Assembly (NCBI GenBank): GCA_910588285.1 | Contig: CAJUQB010000007.1 | Span: 49,585 to 82,059, forward strand | Length of the DNA stretch: 32,475 bases | From: an uncultured Lachnospiraceae bacterium | GTDB taxonomy: Bacteria > Bacillota > Clostridia > Lachnospirales > Lachnospiraceae | Direction of reading: 5' to 3' | In this document: piece by piece, positions 1 to 8,245 of the stretch | Numbering within the stretch: position 1 is the stretch's first letter | Layout: each line of letters starts with the position of its first letter | The notes under the pieces: model-generated | Told to the model about the DNA's origin: nothing | The model's input: the letters and a program-made list of their open reading frames with translations, nothing else | Database searches by the model: none | Program-made: the position numbers and the translations under genes

Positions 1-1946
1 ATACCACACTTCCCTGTCCCTTCTCCCCCCACATTGCTGCAGTCGCCCACAATGTAATACTCATCCACCAGCTCTGCCAATTCGTCCACCTTTGCATAAG
101 GCGCCCGGAATCCCAATGCACATACCACGGAATCTGCCTCAATCAAAAGCTCCTGGCCGTCCCGCTCACAGAGTACCCCGGCGTCGGTGATCTCCTTTAC
201 CTTTGTGCTCAGATAGATCTCTGCCGACTCCTCAATCTTGTGGGTCAGCGCTCCACGGTAGAAATTGTTTACCTCCTCCACCAGAACGTCCTTCATCTCG
301 ATGATGGTACAGTCTCTGCCATGGCTCTTGAAGGAGATGGCAGCCTCACCGCCGACGAACCCGCCGCCCATGATGGCTACCCGCCGTCCCAGCTGTTCGG
401 GATTCAGCTCCGCATCGCAGGCCATTACTACCTTATCGGAATCGATCCCCTTGATGGGAGGCTTCAGCTCATTGGCCCCAATGGCGATGAAAAATGCATC
501 CGGGTCAAATTCCTTCACATATTCCGGTGTTACCTCGGTATTCAGCACAACCTTCACACCGGCCCGCTCCACGCGCCCGCAGAGAACCTTGCAGAGCTTT
601 GCAATATCCTCTTTAAAATATGCCGCTCCTGCCGGATGGAGGTTGCCCCCCAACTTCTCCGACTTCTCCACCAGGGTTACATCATGCCCCCGCTGTGCAC
701 AGACAATCGCCGCTTCCATACCGCCCGGGCCGCCTCCGGCCACCAGCACACGTTTCTTCTTCTCCGGCGCTCTATGCCCGTATTTCTCCGGCAGCTGCTG
801 TCCCATGGTGGGGTTCACCGCACACTTTACGGTCTCGTTCTTCGTCCCCTCCCCGAAGCACTCATAGCACCGCAGGCAGGGAGTGATATCGTCTGCATGG
901 CCCTCCAGCGCCTTCTTGGGCAAATAGGGGTCTGCCAGCAGGCCACGGGCTATCTCAATGATATCCGCCTGACCGGAGGCAATGATCTCTTCCATCTGGG
1001 CCGGGTCATTCAGGGAGCCCACACAGGCTACCGGCTTTTTCACATGCTTTTTAAATTCTGCCGCCAGATATACATTGACGCCTCTGGGGTAGAAGGCATA
1101 GGGATGGGTACGGCAGAACATATCGGGATCCTCATGGTTTCCGCAGGATACGTTAAACAGGTCTACCTTGTCCTCCACCAGCTTTGCCACCTCAATGCAC
1201 TGCTCCAGATTCAGGCCCGCATCCGTCATATCATCCCCGGAGATCCGAAGCTCCACCGGGAACATAGGGCCTACGGCCGCACGCACTGCATCCAGGGACA
1301 GCATTAAAAACCGCGCCCGGTTTTCCAGGGAACCGCCAAACTCGTCGGTGCGACGGTTCATCACCGGGGACAGGAACTGGGAAAACAGCCAGCCGTGGGC
1401 CGCATGTACCTGTACCATATCAAACCGGCAGTCCTTGCAAAGCTTTGCAGCCTTTCCGTAGGACTCGATGATCTCATAGATCATCTCCCTGGGCATTTCA
1501 AAAACCTCCCCCTCCGGCAGAAGCTCATGGCTGGGGCCATAGGCCACCTCACAGGCCGTATGGTCGCCGCCAACACTGGCAAGGCCGCCGTATTTGCCGC
1601 CGTGGGACAGCTGAATATTGGCATAAGCCCCTGCGTTGTGGATGGCATGGGCCACCGGCGCCATCTCCTGGCGCACCCCAAAACGGTCCAGCTCCACCTG
1701 CTTGTTATGGCTTTTTCCAGTTTTAGAATGTACAATGGCCTCTCCATAGGTTACAACAGCCGCGCCGCCCATGGCCTTCTCTTCCAGATATGCCCGCATC
1801 TCCGGCGTGAAAAAGCCTTCGGTAGTGATCATACTGGGGCTTGTCGGCGCAGCGATAATTCTATTTTTCAATCGGATATTTCCGATTCTGATTGGGGAAA
1901 ACAGATGCGGGTACAGCTCTTTTCCCGGACAGCTCTTTGCTCCCAT
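1..1946 (-). CDS. NADH:flavin oxidoreductase / 2-enoate reductase-like Fe-S flavoprotein (Old Yellow Enzyme family), 3' end cut by window
   Basis: Translating the minus strand from ATG at 1944-1946, with GGAGG just upstream, gives an open frame of about 648 codons that leaves the window; the family is usually 640-670 aa, so only the last few residues are missing. The N-terminal TIM barrel (starts LYPHLFSPIRIGN) carries the OYE signature HAAHGWLFSQFLSP followed by NRRTDEFGGS. A CLRCYEC cluster with a fourth Cys in KCAVNP marks the [4Fe-4S] site. A GGGPGG nucleotide-binding motif and a second GGGFVGGEA motif form the FAD/NAD(P)H domains. This architecture is that of 2,4-dienoyl-CoA reductase, 2-enoate reductase and BaiCD/BaiH, which reduce activated C=C bonds in anaerobes. 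It is the last gene of the aldolase operon, 71 bp after the hydroxyacid dehydrogenase. The family is secure; the substrate is unknown. Confidence 0.93.
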   Translation of the reverse strand, partial: MGAKSCPGKELYPHLFSPIRIGNIRLKNRIIAAPTSPSMITTEGFFTPEMRAYLEEKAMGGAAVVTYGEAIVHSKTGKSHNKQVELDRFGVRQEMAPVAHAIHNAGAYANIQLSHGGKYGGLASVGGDHTACEVAYGPSHELLPEGEVFEMPREMIYEIIESYGKAAKLCKDCRFDMVQVHAAHGWLFSQFLSPVMNRRTDEFGGSLENRARFLMLSLDAVRAAVGPMFPVELRISGDDMTDAGLNLEQCIEVAKLVEDKVDLFNVSCGNHEDPDMFCRTHPYAFYPRGVNVYLAAEFKKHVKKPVACVGSLNDPAQMEEIIASGQADIIEIARGLLADPYLPKKALEGHADDITPCLRCYECFGEGTKNETVKCAVNPTMGQQLPEKYGHRAPEKKKRVLVAGGGPGGMEAAIVCAQRGHDVTLVEKSEKLGGNLHPAGAAYFKEDIAKLCKVLCGRVERAGVKVVLNTEVTPEYVKEFDPDAFFIAIGANELKPPIKGIDSDKVVMACDAELNPEQLGRRVAIMGGGFVGGEAAISFKSHGRDCTIIEMKDVLVEEVNNFYRGALTHKIEESAEIYLSTKVKEITDAGVLCERDGQELLIEADSVVCALGFRAPYAKVDELAELVDEYYIVGDCSNVGGEGTGKCG

Positions 1947-1966
1947 AGTTCCTCCTATTCCATGCT

Positions 1967-1991
1967 GACGCAGGTGCTTCACACCTGCGTC
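1967..1991 (-). other. intra-operon RNA hairpin between the hydroxyacid dehydrogenase and the OYE-type gene
   Basis: A perfect 10-bp stem (GACGCAGGTG / CACCTGCGTC) with a 5-nt loop sits in the 71-bp gap before the ribosome site of the flavoenzyme. Neither strand has a U-tract after the stem, so a simple terminator is unlikely. An mRNA-processing or stability element that sets relative expression within the operon is more plausible. Confidence 0.55.
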
Positions 1992-2017
1992 AAATGATAT
2001 CGCAAATATTGAGTGCC

Positions 2018-3073
2018 TTATTTTCTCAGCTTCCAGAGATATTTTCTCGGCTCCCCCTTCAGGTACGCGGTGATCTCCTGCCCCATCATGGTGCCGGACC
2101 ATCCGTCCACATCCGTAGTTAACCCGGCCATATGGGGGGTACACAGCACGTTTCTCATGGACAGCAGCGGATGGTTGGCCGGAATGGGCTCCTGCCAGTA
2201 TACGTCAATGGCTGCACCGGCGATTGTCTTATTCTGCAGCGCCTCCACCAGATCCCTCTGGTCAATGACTGCCGCCCTGGCGGTATTGATCACGTAAGCC
2301 GTGGGCTTCATCTTAGAGAACCAGTCTTTATTTACAATGTTCTTGGTAGCAGGTACGACCGGAAGATGGATGCTGACCATATCGCTCTCGGAAAGCATGG
2401 TGTCAAGGTCTACCGCCCTTGCCCCGTCTGCCTCGATCTTCTCTGCCGGCAGATAGGGATCGTATGCCAGGATCTCCATGCCAAAGGCCTTAGCCCTTAC
2501 AGCCACTTCACGGCCGATGGCGCCGTAGCCTGCAATTCCGAGCTTCTTCCCGTACAGCTCAAAGCCGATGCCGTAATCGGTAAAGGGATGGTTCTCATCC
2601 AGCGGCCCCCAGATCACGTTCTTTACATCCGGTACCTGGAACACATCCTCCACAGGCGCGCCCAGGTGCTCGCCCTTCTGCAGGCCGGTAGCGCTTAAGG
2701 AAAGCCTTCTGGCCACTGCGATCATCATGCCCATGTTAAACTCCGCTACTGCCACACGGTTACGGCCCGGTGTGTAGGACAGCTCCAGCCCTGCATCAGC
2801 GATTGCATCATAGTCTACGGTAGCAGGGGTTCCCTTTGCTACCCCTAAGAACTTCATGCCGGACTCTGCCCATGCCTTGATGGTGTCAGCGCCTGCAACC
2901 TCATCGCCCAGGACTACCAGCTCTGCGCCCATGCATTCCTCTCTTGTCATATCCTCGGTAACGTTTCCTTTTCCATGCTTTAACTCGCCGCAAATCACAA
3001 CGTCACACTGCTCTTTGATATATTCCATCTGCTGCTCCGGAATGGGAGTGCAAAGTGCCATTTTTTTCTTCAT
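2018..3073 (-). CDS. D-isomer-specific 2-hydroxyacid dehydrogenase
   Basis: This 351-aa protein is of SerA/GyaR-like type and would interconvert a 2-hydroxyacid and a 2-oxoacid with NAD(H) in the cytoplasm. The Rossmann motif GYGAIG is at residues 182-187, and an Asp at about 205 (AYDPY) favours NAD over NADP. The catalytic triad is visible: Arg266 in NTARAAVID, Glu295 in DVYWQEP and His314 in CTPHMAG. It starts at ATG with GGAGGAAAT upstream, 31 bp after the iron alcohol dehydrogenase, so the two are probably co-transcribed. Residues 135-170 form a longer insertion than in compact family members. The physiological substrate is not evident; the neighbours suggest a hydroxyacid formed after aldol cleavage. 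Confidence 0.92.
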   Translation of the reverse strand: MKKKMALCTPIPEQQMEYIKEQCDVVICGELKHGKGNVTEDMTREECMGAELVVLGDEVAGADTIKAWAESGMKFLGVAKGTPATVDYDAIADAGLELSYTPGRNRVAVAEFNMGMMIAVARRLSLSATGLQKGEHLGAPVEDVFQVPDVKNVIWGPLDENHPFTDYGIGFELYGKKLGIAGYGAIGREVAVRAKAFGMEILAYDPYLPAEKIEADGARAVDLDTMLSESDMVSIHLPVVPATKNIVNKDWFSKMKPTAYVINTARAAVIDQRDLVEALQNKTIAGAAIDVYWQEPIPANHPLLSMRNVLCTPHMAGLTTDVDGWSGTMMGQEITAYLKGEPRKYLWKLRK

Positions 3074-3104
3074 GATTGATTTCCTCCTCTATGAGCGATT
3101 CTAT

Positions 3105-4244
3105 TTAAAATGCCTTTTCCAGAATGGCCAGAACATCTTCCTTGGTGATATTCTGACGGGGGTTAAATCCAAGCACCGGCTCCTTCAATACATCATCCGC
3201 CAGCATATCGAAATCCTTCTTCTCAATGCCCTGTTCCGACAGTGTCTTGATGCCAAGCTCCTTGGTCATAGCCAGCAGATCCTTGGACAGAAGGTACATA
3301 TCCTCCTGGCTGCCGGTAACCGGAAGTCCGATGGCCTTGGCCATATCCACCATCTTCTCCGGGCAGCTTGCGGCATTGTATTCCATAACATAGGGAAGAA
3401 CCGTAGCATTGGCCATGCCGTGAGCCAGGCCGAAGTGGGCGCTTAAGGTGTGGGCAATCCCGTGTACCAGGCCCAGGTTTGCATTGGAGAATGCAAAGCC
3501 TGCGATAATGCAGCCCAGCATCATCTGCTCCCTGGCTTCCATGTCAGATCCGTCCTTCACGGCTCTGGGGAGATATTCCCGGAAAATCTTCAATGCCTCC
3601 AGGGAATTATAACCGGTGAGAGGTGTTGCCATATTGGAAATATAGCTCTCCACTGCATGGGTAATGGCATCCATACCGGTCGCCGCCGTCACGCCTGCGG
3701 GCATGGTCTTGGTAAAGTCCGGATCACAGATCACGTCAGAGGCCACGATCTTATTATCAATCACCACGTACTTGATCACCTTCTCGGTATCAATCAGGGC
3801 GCTTACGTTGGTGATCTCGCTGGAGGTTCCTGCTGTGGTGGGGATGGCGATCAGGGGCAGGCAGTCATTTTTTACCATATTCATGCCGCCGTACTCACCG
3901 ATCTTGCCCGGGTTGGTCATCAGTACATTGATGGCCTTTGCCAGGTCAATACTGCTTCCGCCGCCCACGGCCACAAAACCGTCTATCTTTTTCTCCTTCG
4001 CAATGGCTGCCGCTTCCTCTACCACCTCATTGGTAGGATTGGGGATTACGCCGTCAAATACCGTGGAGGCCACCCCGGCCTTCTCCACCTGGGCCATGAC
4101 CTGCTCGGCAATACCCGCAGCCTTCACTCCGGCATCATATACTACCATCACATGCTGCATGCCGTAGCCCTTGATCATATCCGGAAGCTGCTCTACTGCG
4201 CCCCGGCCAAATACGATATTGCTCTTTACAAAAAAGTTAAACAT
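3105..4244 (-). CDS. iron-containing alcohol dehydrogenase (lactaldehyde reductase-like)
   Basis: This group III metal-dependent alcohol dehydrogenase has 379 aa when started at the internal ATG 4242-4244 (MFNFFVKSNIVFG), which follows GGAGGGG; a longer start at 4283 would overlap the aldolase gene and add an unconserved 13 residues. The NAD-binding GGGSSID is at 94-100. The metal ligands fit Asp192 and His196 (GMDAITHAVE) with His261 and His275 (VHGIAH, LAHGMANA). Family members such as FucO reduce lactaldehyde or glycolaldehyde to diols. It lies 16 bp downstream of the class II aldolase, which in fucose- and rhamnose-type pathways produces exactly such an aldehyde. That role is inferred from context. 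Confidence 0.93.
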   Translation of the reverse strand: MFNFFVKSNIVFGRGAVEQLPDMIKGYGMQHVMVVYDAGVKAAGIAEQVMAQVEKAGVASTVFDGVIPNPTNEVVEEAAAIAKEKKIDGFVAVGGGSSIDLAKAINVLMTNPGKIGEYGGMNMVKNDCLPLIAIPTTAGTSSEITNVSALIDTEKVIKYVVIDNKIVASDVICDPDFTKTMPAGVTAATGMDAITHAVESYISNMATPLTGYNSLEALKIFREYLPRAVKDGSDMEAREQMMLGCIIAGFAFSNANLGLVHGIAHTLSAHFGLAHGMANATVLPYVMEYNAASCPEKMVDMAKAIGLPVTGSQEDMYLLSKDLLAMTKELGIKTLSEQGIEKKDFDMLADDVLKEPVLGFNPRQNITKEDVLAILEKAF

Positions 4245-4260
4245 CTTCTTCCCCTCCGGA

Positions 4261-4899
4261 TTAAACTGCCTGATCTGCTGCAATCAAAGCCAGCATCTTG
4301 TCAATGGCTTCCTTGGGCATGGGCTGATAAACGCCTGCAACCTTGGCATAGTATGCAATCTGAGCCATCTCCTCGGTATATACGGCTGCCGCCATAGCTG
4401 CCTTCATGTTCTTACCTACGCTGAACATGCCGTGGTTCTTGATGAGAACGGTTCTTCCTGTCTCTCCCAGAGCCTCTACCACCTTGTCAGCAACCTCATT
4501 GCTTCCTGGCATTACGAAGGGCACGATCCCAACCGGATAAAACTCACACTGAGGCGGTGTGGTGGGCAGCAGCTCGTCGGACATTGCTGCGATGGTTGCA
4601 AACATTCCATGGGTATGTACCGTGGCGCGGACATCGCTTCTGGCTCTCATGGCTGCAGTGTGCATCGGCACCTCGGAGGAGGGCTTGAAGGGGCCGTCCA
4701 GCCATTTTCCGTGCATGTCTACAATGGCGATCTGATCGGCTGTCATTCCCTTGTAGGAAATTCCGCTGGGGGTAATGGCCACAACGTCCTCATTGTCGTC
4801 CCGCAGTGCAATGTTGCCGGATGTTCCATGGATCAGGCCATCCTCCACTGCCTCTAAGATTGCGTCCAGAACGATTTTCCTAATGTTTTCATATTTCAT
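4261..4899 (-). CDS. class II aldolase, L-fuculose-phosphate aldolase-like
   Basis: This 212-aa protein is the size of FucA/AraD-type zinc aldolases. It shows GTSGNIA at 25-31, the catalytic Glu76 in PSSEVPMH, and the zinc ligands His95 and His97 (VHTHG) and His156 (KNHGMF). Such enzymes cleave ketose-1-phosphates into DHAP and a short aldehyde. It is the first gene of the four-gene minus-strand operon. The ATG at 4899 follows AGGAGG, and the promoter is at 4951-4979. The FGGY kinase at 17528 is a plausible source of a phosphorylated substrate. Fuculose, ribulose or another ketose phosphate cannot be told apart from sequence, and no isomerase is encoded in the window. Confidence 0.93.
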   Translation of the reverse strand: MKYENIRKIVLDAILEAVEDGLIHGTSGNIALRDDNEDVVAITPSGISYKGMTADQIAIVDMHGKWLDGPFKPSSEVPMHTAAMRARSDVRATVHTHGMFATIAAMSDELLPTTPPQCEFYPVGIVPFVMPGSNEVADKVVEALGETGRTVLIKNHGMFSVGKNMKAAMAAAVYTEEMAQIAYYAKVAGVYQPMPKEAIDKMLALIAADQAV

Positions 4900-4950
4900 T
4901 GCAAATACCTCCTTGTGGGTTTTATGGGTTGTTTTCTTTTTTCTAAATTC

Positions 4951-4979
4951 ATCTTACCCAGTACAAGGAATTTCCTCAA
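4951..4979 (-). promoter_or_regulatory. promoter of the aldolase operon
   Basis: On the minus strand TTGAGG (4974-4979) and TAAGAT (4951-4956) are separated by exactly 17 bp, about 52 bp before the aldolase ATG. The AbfD-like gene has the same two hexamers with the same spacing at 21106-21134, and the upstream flank GGAAAAAGTAAA is also shared, so the two units are probably co-regulated. Confidence 0.7.
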
Positions 4980-4984
4980 ATTTA

Positions 4985-5010
4985 CTTTTTCCTCTTTGAA
5001 GTGGAAAAAG
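4985..5010. promoter_or_regulatory. palindromic operator candidate between the divergent aldolase and PRD-regulator promoters
   Basis: Perfect 8-bp inverted arms CTTTTTCC and GGAAAAAG are separated by 10 bp. The palindrome abuts the -35 of the minus-strand aldolase promoter and overlaps the -35 region of the regulator promoter. One arm is preserved next to the AbfD-like promoter (21137-21145), with a degenerate second arm. Confidence 0.45.
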
Positions 5011-5023
5011 TTTCTGGTATACT
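4995..5023 (+). promoter_or_regulatory. promoter of the PRD regulator gene
   Basis: A good -10 TATACT (5018-5023) lies 17 bp after a weak -35 TTTGAA. The predicted start near 5030 would give a leader of about 78 nt that contains the CCATTTGCC box at 5047-5062. Confidence 0.5.
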
Positions 5024-5046
5024 AGAGAGAGGGGGGATGATGGGGT

Positions 5047-5062
5047 GGCAAATGGCACAACG
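5047..5062 (-). promoter_or_regulatory. CCATTTGCC box (single copy), upstream of the aldolase operon
   Basis: The minus strand reads CGTTGTGCCATTTGCC, differing from the box at 17184-17199 only in the first two bases. It lies about 70 bp upstream of the aldolase -35 and points toward that operon. It also falls in the regulator's own leader, where a bound protein could feed back on its expression. Unlike the other copies, it has no recognisable partner 29 bp away. Confidence 0.45.
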
Positions 5063-5107
5063 GTGCTTCCCCAATATCCCCCATATCATACCCAGGAGGT
5101 ACCCCCT

Positions 5108-7051
5108 ATGCTATCCCTTCCCTTACGTCAACAAAAAATCCTTCAAATCCTTCAAAGCAGGACCAGCTACATCACCGGCGCAGAGCTGGGCCGCCAGCTT
5201 GGCGTCTCCTCCCGAACCATCCGCACGGACATCACAGAGCTGAACCAGAGCCTGGTCTCCTTAAATGCCCAGGTATTGTCCGTCAAGAGCAAGGGGTATC
5301 TGCTGTCTGCGGCAGATATGGAGCTTTTGGTGAACTGGGTGCGGGAGGATTCCGCCTTCCTCACCCGTGAGGACCGGGTGCGTTACCTGGCCTTTCAGCT
5401 CTGCCTCTGCGATACCCCCATCTCCCTATATGACCTGGAGGATGAGATGGCAGTGAGCCATACCACCCTGGATCATGACCTGCGCCATCTGAAATTCCGC
5501 TTTGTACAGTCAGCCCCCCATATCTGCCTGTACCAGCAGAAGGAGGAAATATCCTTTGAACGGAATGAGCGGAAGCGGCGGGAAATCTTAAACCGCCTGT
5601 TTCGGGAGGATTGGGATTATGACAGTAAGGGAAATGCCTACTATGGCTATGAATTTCTGGATGAAGATATTCTGGAGATTATCATGAAAGAGGTTCCGGT
5701 CCATCTCCGGCACTTCAACCTGGCCATGGAGGATTCCAGCCTGGTGACCCTGAACCTGGCTCTTGCCATCATGTACCACAGGATCCGTTCCGGCCACCTG
5801 CTTCCGGATGCCCCCCCTGCGCCCAAGCCGGATTCTGCTGCCCAGGGCGCTGTGCAGGATATGATGGATGCCCTGGAGGCGAAGCTGAAATGCGCCTTCC
5901 GTCCAGAGGAGCGGGACGATATTTACCAGCTGGTGGCTTCCTCCCATCTGCTGGATGCCAGCCTCCTGACCTTTGAGACAGTCTATCGGTATTTTACGGA
6001 TCTGACCATTGAGATGGCCAACGACTACCTGAAGAATATCCGCGATGTGTTCCACCTGGATTTTTTTAATGACGAGGACTTTTATATCACCCTGCTGCAG
6101 TATATCCGCAGCCTCCAGGCGCCAATTCAGACCTGGAATGCCCAGGGAAACCCGGACATTACAAAAGGAAAGCTGGCGGTGGAATATGAATTTGCCCATC
6201 TGTTTCAGCTGACTGCCCAAAAATACTTGGGCTACTACCTCCACAGCGCGGAGCTTCTGTACCTGGCCTACTGTATCAGCGGGGCTCTGGAATACTATTA
6301 CCACCACCATCCAGAGTACAAAATCCGCACGGTGCTCTGCGGCCACCTGAACCTGGCGGGAGTCTGGTCCCTGAAGCGGAAGGTACTGGGAGCCTTTGCC
6401 AATTATATTGATGTGATCGCCCTGTTCCCCATCAACAGCAGGAGCGCGTATGACTATTCGGATACAGAGCTGATTCTCACTACTACCCGGAAGGAATTTC
6501 CCTCCGCAGAGCATGTGGATGTGCTGCGAATCTCCACCTTTATGGATTCCACGGATCTTTTGCGGATCCAGCACTACATTTCCAGCCGGCGGATGGAGCA
6601 CCTGTACCCCAACCCCTCCGTCTCCCTGGCTTCGCTTCTGGAAAACGCCTTCTGGCATGAGCGGAATGGCTTTCCCTCCCGCTTTGCTGCCATTGAATAC
6701 CTGGCCCAGGATTTTATCAAGGAGGGGATCGTGGGGGATGATTTCATTGCCGACATTCTGCGGCGGGAATCGATCTGTCCCTTTGCCCGCTGCCCTGGGA
6801 TCCTGTTCCTCCATTCTCTTGTCCCGGCCTCGGAGACAAGGCTGTCCATTGCCGTGCTGAACCACCGGATGATCTGGAACCGCTACAAGTTCCGCCTGAT
6901 TGTGATGGCGGCCTTTACACCAAAGGATGCCACCCTGGTGTTCGCATTGACCCGCAGCTTTTACGAAACTTATTACGATGCGGAGGCAATCCGTCTGTTA
7001 AGGACAAAGGAGGCTGTGATGGAATATTATCAGGGGGATCCTGTGATGTGA
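5108..7051 (+). CDS. PRD-domain transcriptional regulator with PTS EIIB- and EIIA-like modules (MtlR/BglG-type activator)
   Basis: This 647-aa protein starts at ATG 5108-5110, preceded by CAGGAGG; an upstream ATG at 5045 lacks a ribosome site. An HTH_11 domain (about 5-60, TGAELGRQLGVSSRTIRTDI) is followed by a second helix-turn-helix (about 100-130, MAVSHTTLDHDL). PRD1 retains a His in MYHRIRSGH, whereas PRD2 (LLQYIRSLQAP) lacks the usual His. An EIIB-like segment carries the Cys of VLCGHLNLAGVW, and a C-terminal EIIA-like domain carries the His of GILFLHSLVPA. Such proteins activate sugar or polyol operons under control by PTS phosphorylation. No PTS permease is encoded nearby, so an orphan sensor role is possible. 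It is divergent from the aldolase operon and is the best candidate to bind the box repeated at 5047, 7051, 17155 and 17403. Confidence 0.88.
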   Translation: MLSLPLRQQKILQILQSRTSYITGAELGRQLGVSSRTIRTDITELNQSLVSLNAQVLSVKSKGYLLSAADMELLVNWVREDSAFLTREDRVRYLAFQLCLCDTPISLYDLEDEMAVSHTTLDHDLRHLKFRFVQSAPHICLYQQKEEISFERNERKRREILNRLFREDWDYDSKGNAYYGYEFLDEDILEIIMKEVPVHLRHFNLAMEDSSLVTLNLALAIMYHRIRSGHLLPDAPPAPKPDSAAQGAVQDMMDALEAKLKCAFRPEERDDIYQLVASSHLLDASLLTFETVYRYFTDLTIEMANDYLKNIRDVFHLDFFNDEDFYITLLQYIRSLQAPIQTWNAQGNPDITKGKLAVEYEFAHLFQLTAQKYLGYYLHSAELLYLAYCISGALEYYYHHHPEYKIRTVLCGHLNLAGVWSLKRKVLGAFANYIDVIALFPINSRSAYDYSDTELILTTTRKEFPSAEHVDVLRISTFMDSTDLLRIQHYISSRRMEHLYPNPSVSLASLLENAFWHERNGFPSRFAAIEYLAQDFIKEGIVGDDFIADILRRESICPFARCPGILFLHSLVPASETRLSIAVLNHRMIWNRYKFRLIVMAAFTPKDATLVFALTRSFYETYYDAEAIRLLRTKEAVMEYYQGDPVM

Positions 7052-7106
7052 AACGCCCCATTTGCCAATCTCTGTTTTGAAACGCCCCATTTGCCGGGCT
7101 GCTCAT
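7051..7106 (+). promoter_or_regulatory. tandem 29-bp-period operator element upstream of the anion permease
   Basis: Two perfect copies of AAACGCCCCATTTGCC (7051-7066 and 7080-7095) are followed by GGGCTGCTCAT. The element starts at the last base of the regulator stop codon and ends about 50 bp before the permease ATG. The same paired arrangement with the same period occurs twice around 17150-17450. Confidence 0.7.
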
Positions 7107-7156
7107 ATTACTTTTTGACATGATGGATTCTGCCACGATTACAAGGAGATCTACAA

Positions 7157-8245
7157 ATGAATTTTGTGCTGATTGCCGCATGGCTGCTGGCTGCTGTTTC
7201 CGCTATCGTGATCCACCCGGACGCAGCCTATATCGATTATATTGATTTTCATACACTGGGACTCTTGTTCTGCCTGATGACTGTGATGGCAGGGCTGAAC
7301 CGGCTGGGGCTGTTTGCCCAGGCTGCCAAAAAAATGCTGTCAACTGTAAAAAACAGCCGCCAGCTGGAGTTGATTTTAGTGCTGCTATGCTTTTTTTCCA
7401 GCATGCTTATCACCAATGATGTAGCCTTGATTACATTTGTCCCCTTTGCGCTTCAGGTCTTGGAGCTGGCCGGCCGGAAAAAGACACTGATTCCTGTGGT
7501 GGTCCTCCAGACAGTGGCGGCAAATCTTGGCAGTATGCTTACGCCCATCGGAAATCCCCAGAATCTATACTTGTATTCCAGATCCGGAATGGGGCCAGGG
7601 CAGTTTCTTCTGCTGATGCTGCCCCTGACCGTCCTGTCGGCAGCACTGATTATCATTTTGATATTTGTACGGAAAAAGGTGTCTTTGGAGAACCTCTGCT
7701 TACAGGAGACGGAAGCCCCAAAAAGCTGCCGGAAGGCTGTGATGTATGGCATCTTATTTCTTCTTTGCCTGTGCTGTGTGGCCCGGGTTCTGCCGGTATG
7801 GATCATGGTTCTTCTGATCCTGGCAGCCGTATTGGCCGCAGACCGCAGGACCCTGCGGCACGTTGATTACAGCCTGCTCCTGACCTTTGTGGGCTTCTTT
7901 ATCTTTATCGGCAATATGGGGCGGATCGAAGTATTTTGCAGCTTCCTGCAGCAGATGATTGACGGCCAGGAAGTTCTCACGGCAGTTCTGTCCTCCCAGG
8001 TGATCAGTAATGTTCCGGCCGCACTTCTCCTATCCGGCTTCACCAGCCAGTGGGAGGCATTGCTCATTGGCACCAATATCGGGGGCCTTGGCACCTTGAT
8101 TGCATCCATGGCAAGCCTGATTTCCTATCGCCTTGTGGCAGCAGCCCTGCCTGGGGAGCGGGGCCGGTATATCGGATGCTTTACGGCTGTGAATGCTGGA
8201 TTCCTGGCTGTGCTCCTGGGAGCGGCGTTTTTGCTGTATCGGTAA
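7157..8245 (+). CDS. SLC13/ArsB-CitMHS-like anion permease
   Basis: This 362-aa integral membrane protein has about ten hydrophobic segments. It starts at ATG after ACAAGGAGATC. The ion-transporter-superfamily repeat is visible: ITNDVALITFVPF near 78-90 and TPIGNPQNLYLYSRSG near 130-145 in the first half, then VISNVPAALLLSGF and GTNIGGLGTLIASMASLISY in the second. Such asparagine-, proline- and glycine-rich hairpins line the substrate and Na+ sites of dicarboxylate, citrate and arsenite carriers. Its length is slightly short for SLC13 but it looks complete. The two-box operator immediately upstream ties it to the aldolase, dehydrogenase and kinase units, so it may import the acid substrate or export an acidic product. 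Its last 65 bp overlap the convergent ABC ATPase gene. Confidence 0.85.
   Translation: MNFVLIAAWLLAAVSAIVIHPDAAYIDYIDFHTLGLLFCLMTVMAGLNRLGLFAQAAKKMLSTVKNSRQLELILVLLCFFSSMLITNDVALITFVPFALQVLELAGRKKTLIPVVVLQTVAANLGSMLTPIGNPQNLYLYSRSGMGPGQFLLLMLPLTVLSAALIIILIFVRKKVSLENLCLQETEAPKSCRKAVMYGILFLLCLCCVARVLPVWIMVLLILAAVLAADRRTLRHVDYSLLLTFVGFFIFIGNMGRIEVFCSFLQQMIDGQEVLTAVLSSQVISNVPAALLLSGFTSQWEALLIGTNIGGLGTLIASMASLISYRLVAAALPGERGRYIGCFTAVNAGFLAVLLGAAFLLYR

Noticed and set aside
240..1307. Plus-strand open frame of 355 codons at the left edge
   Set aside because: The opposite strand encodes a textbook OYE-family Fe-S flavoenzyme across the whole stretch; the plus frame is its antisense shadow.
5588..6865. 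Long antisense open frame (425 codons) opposite the PRD regulator
   Set aside because: It is a shadow of a GC-rich gene; its protein has no recognisable domain, while the plus strand encodes clear HTH, PRD and PTS modules with a good ribosome site.
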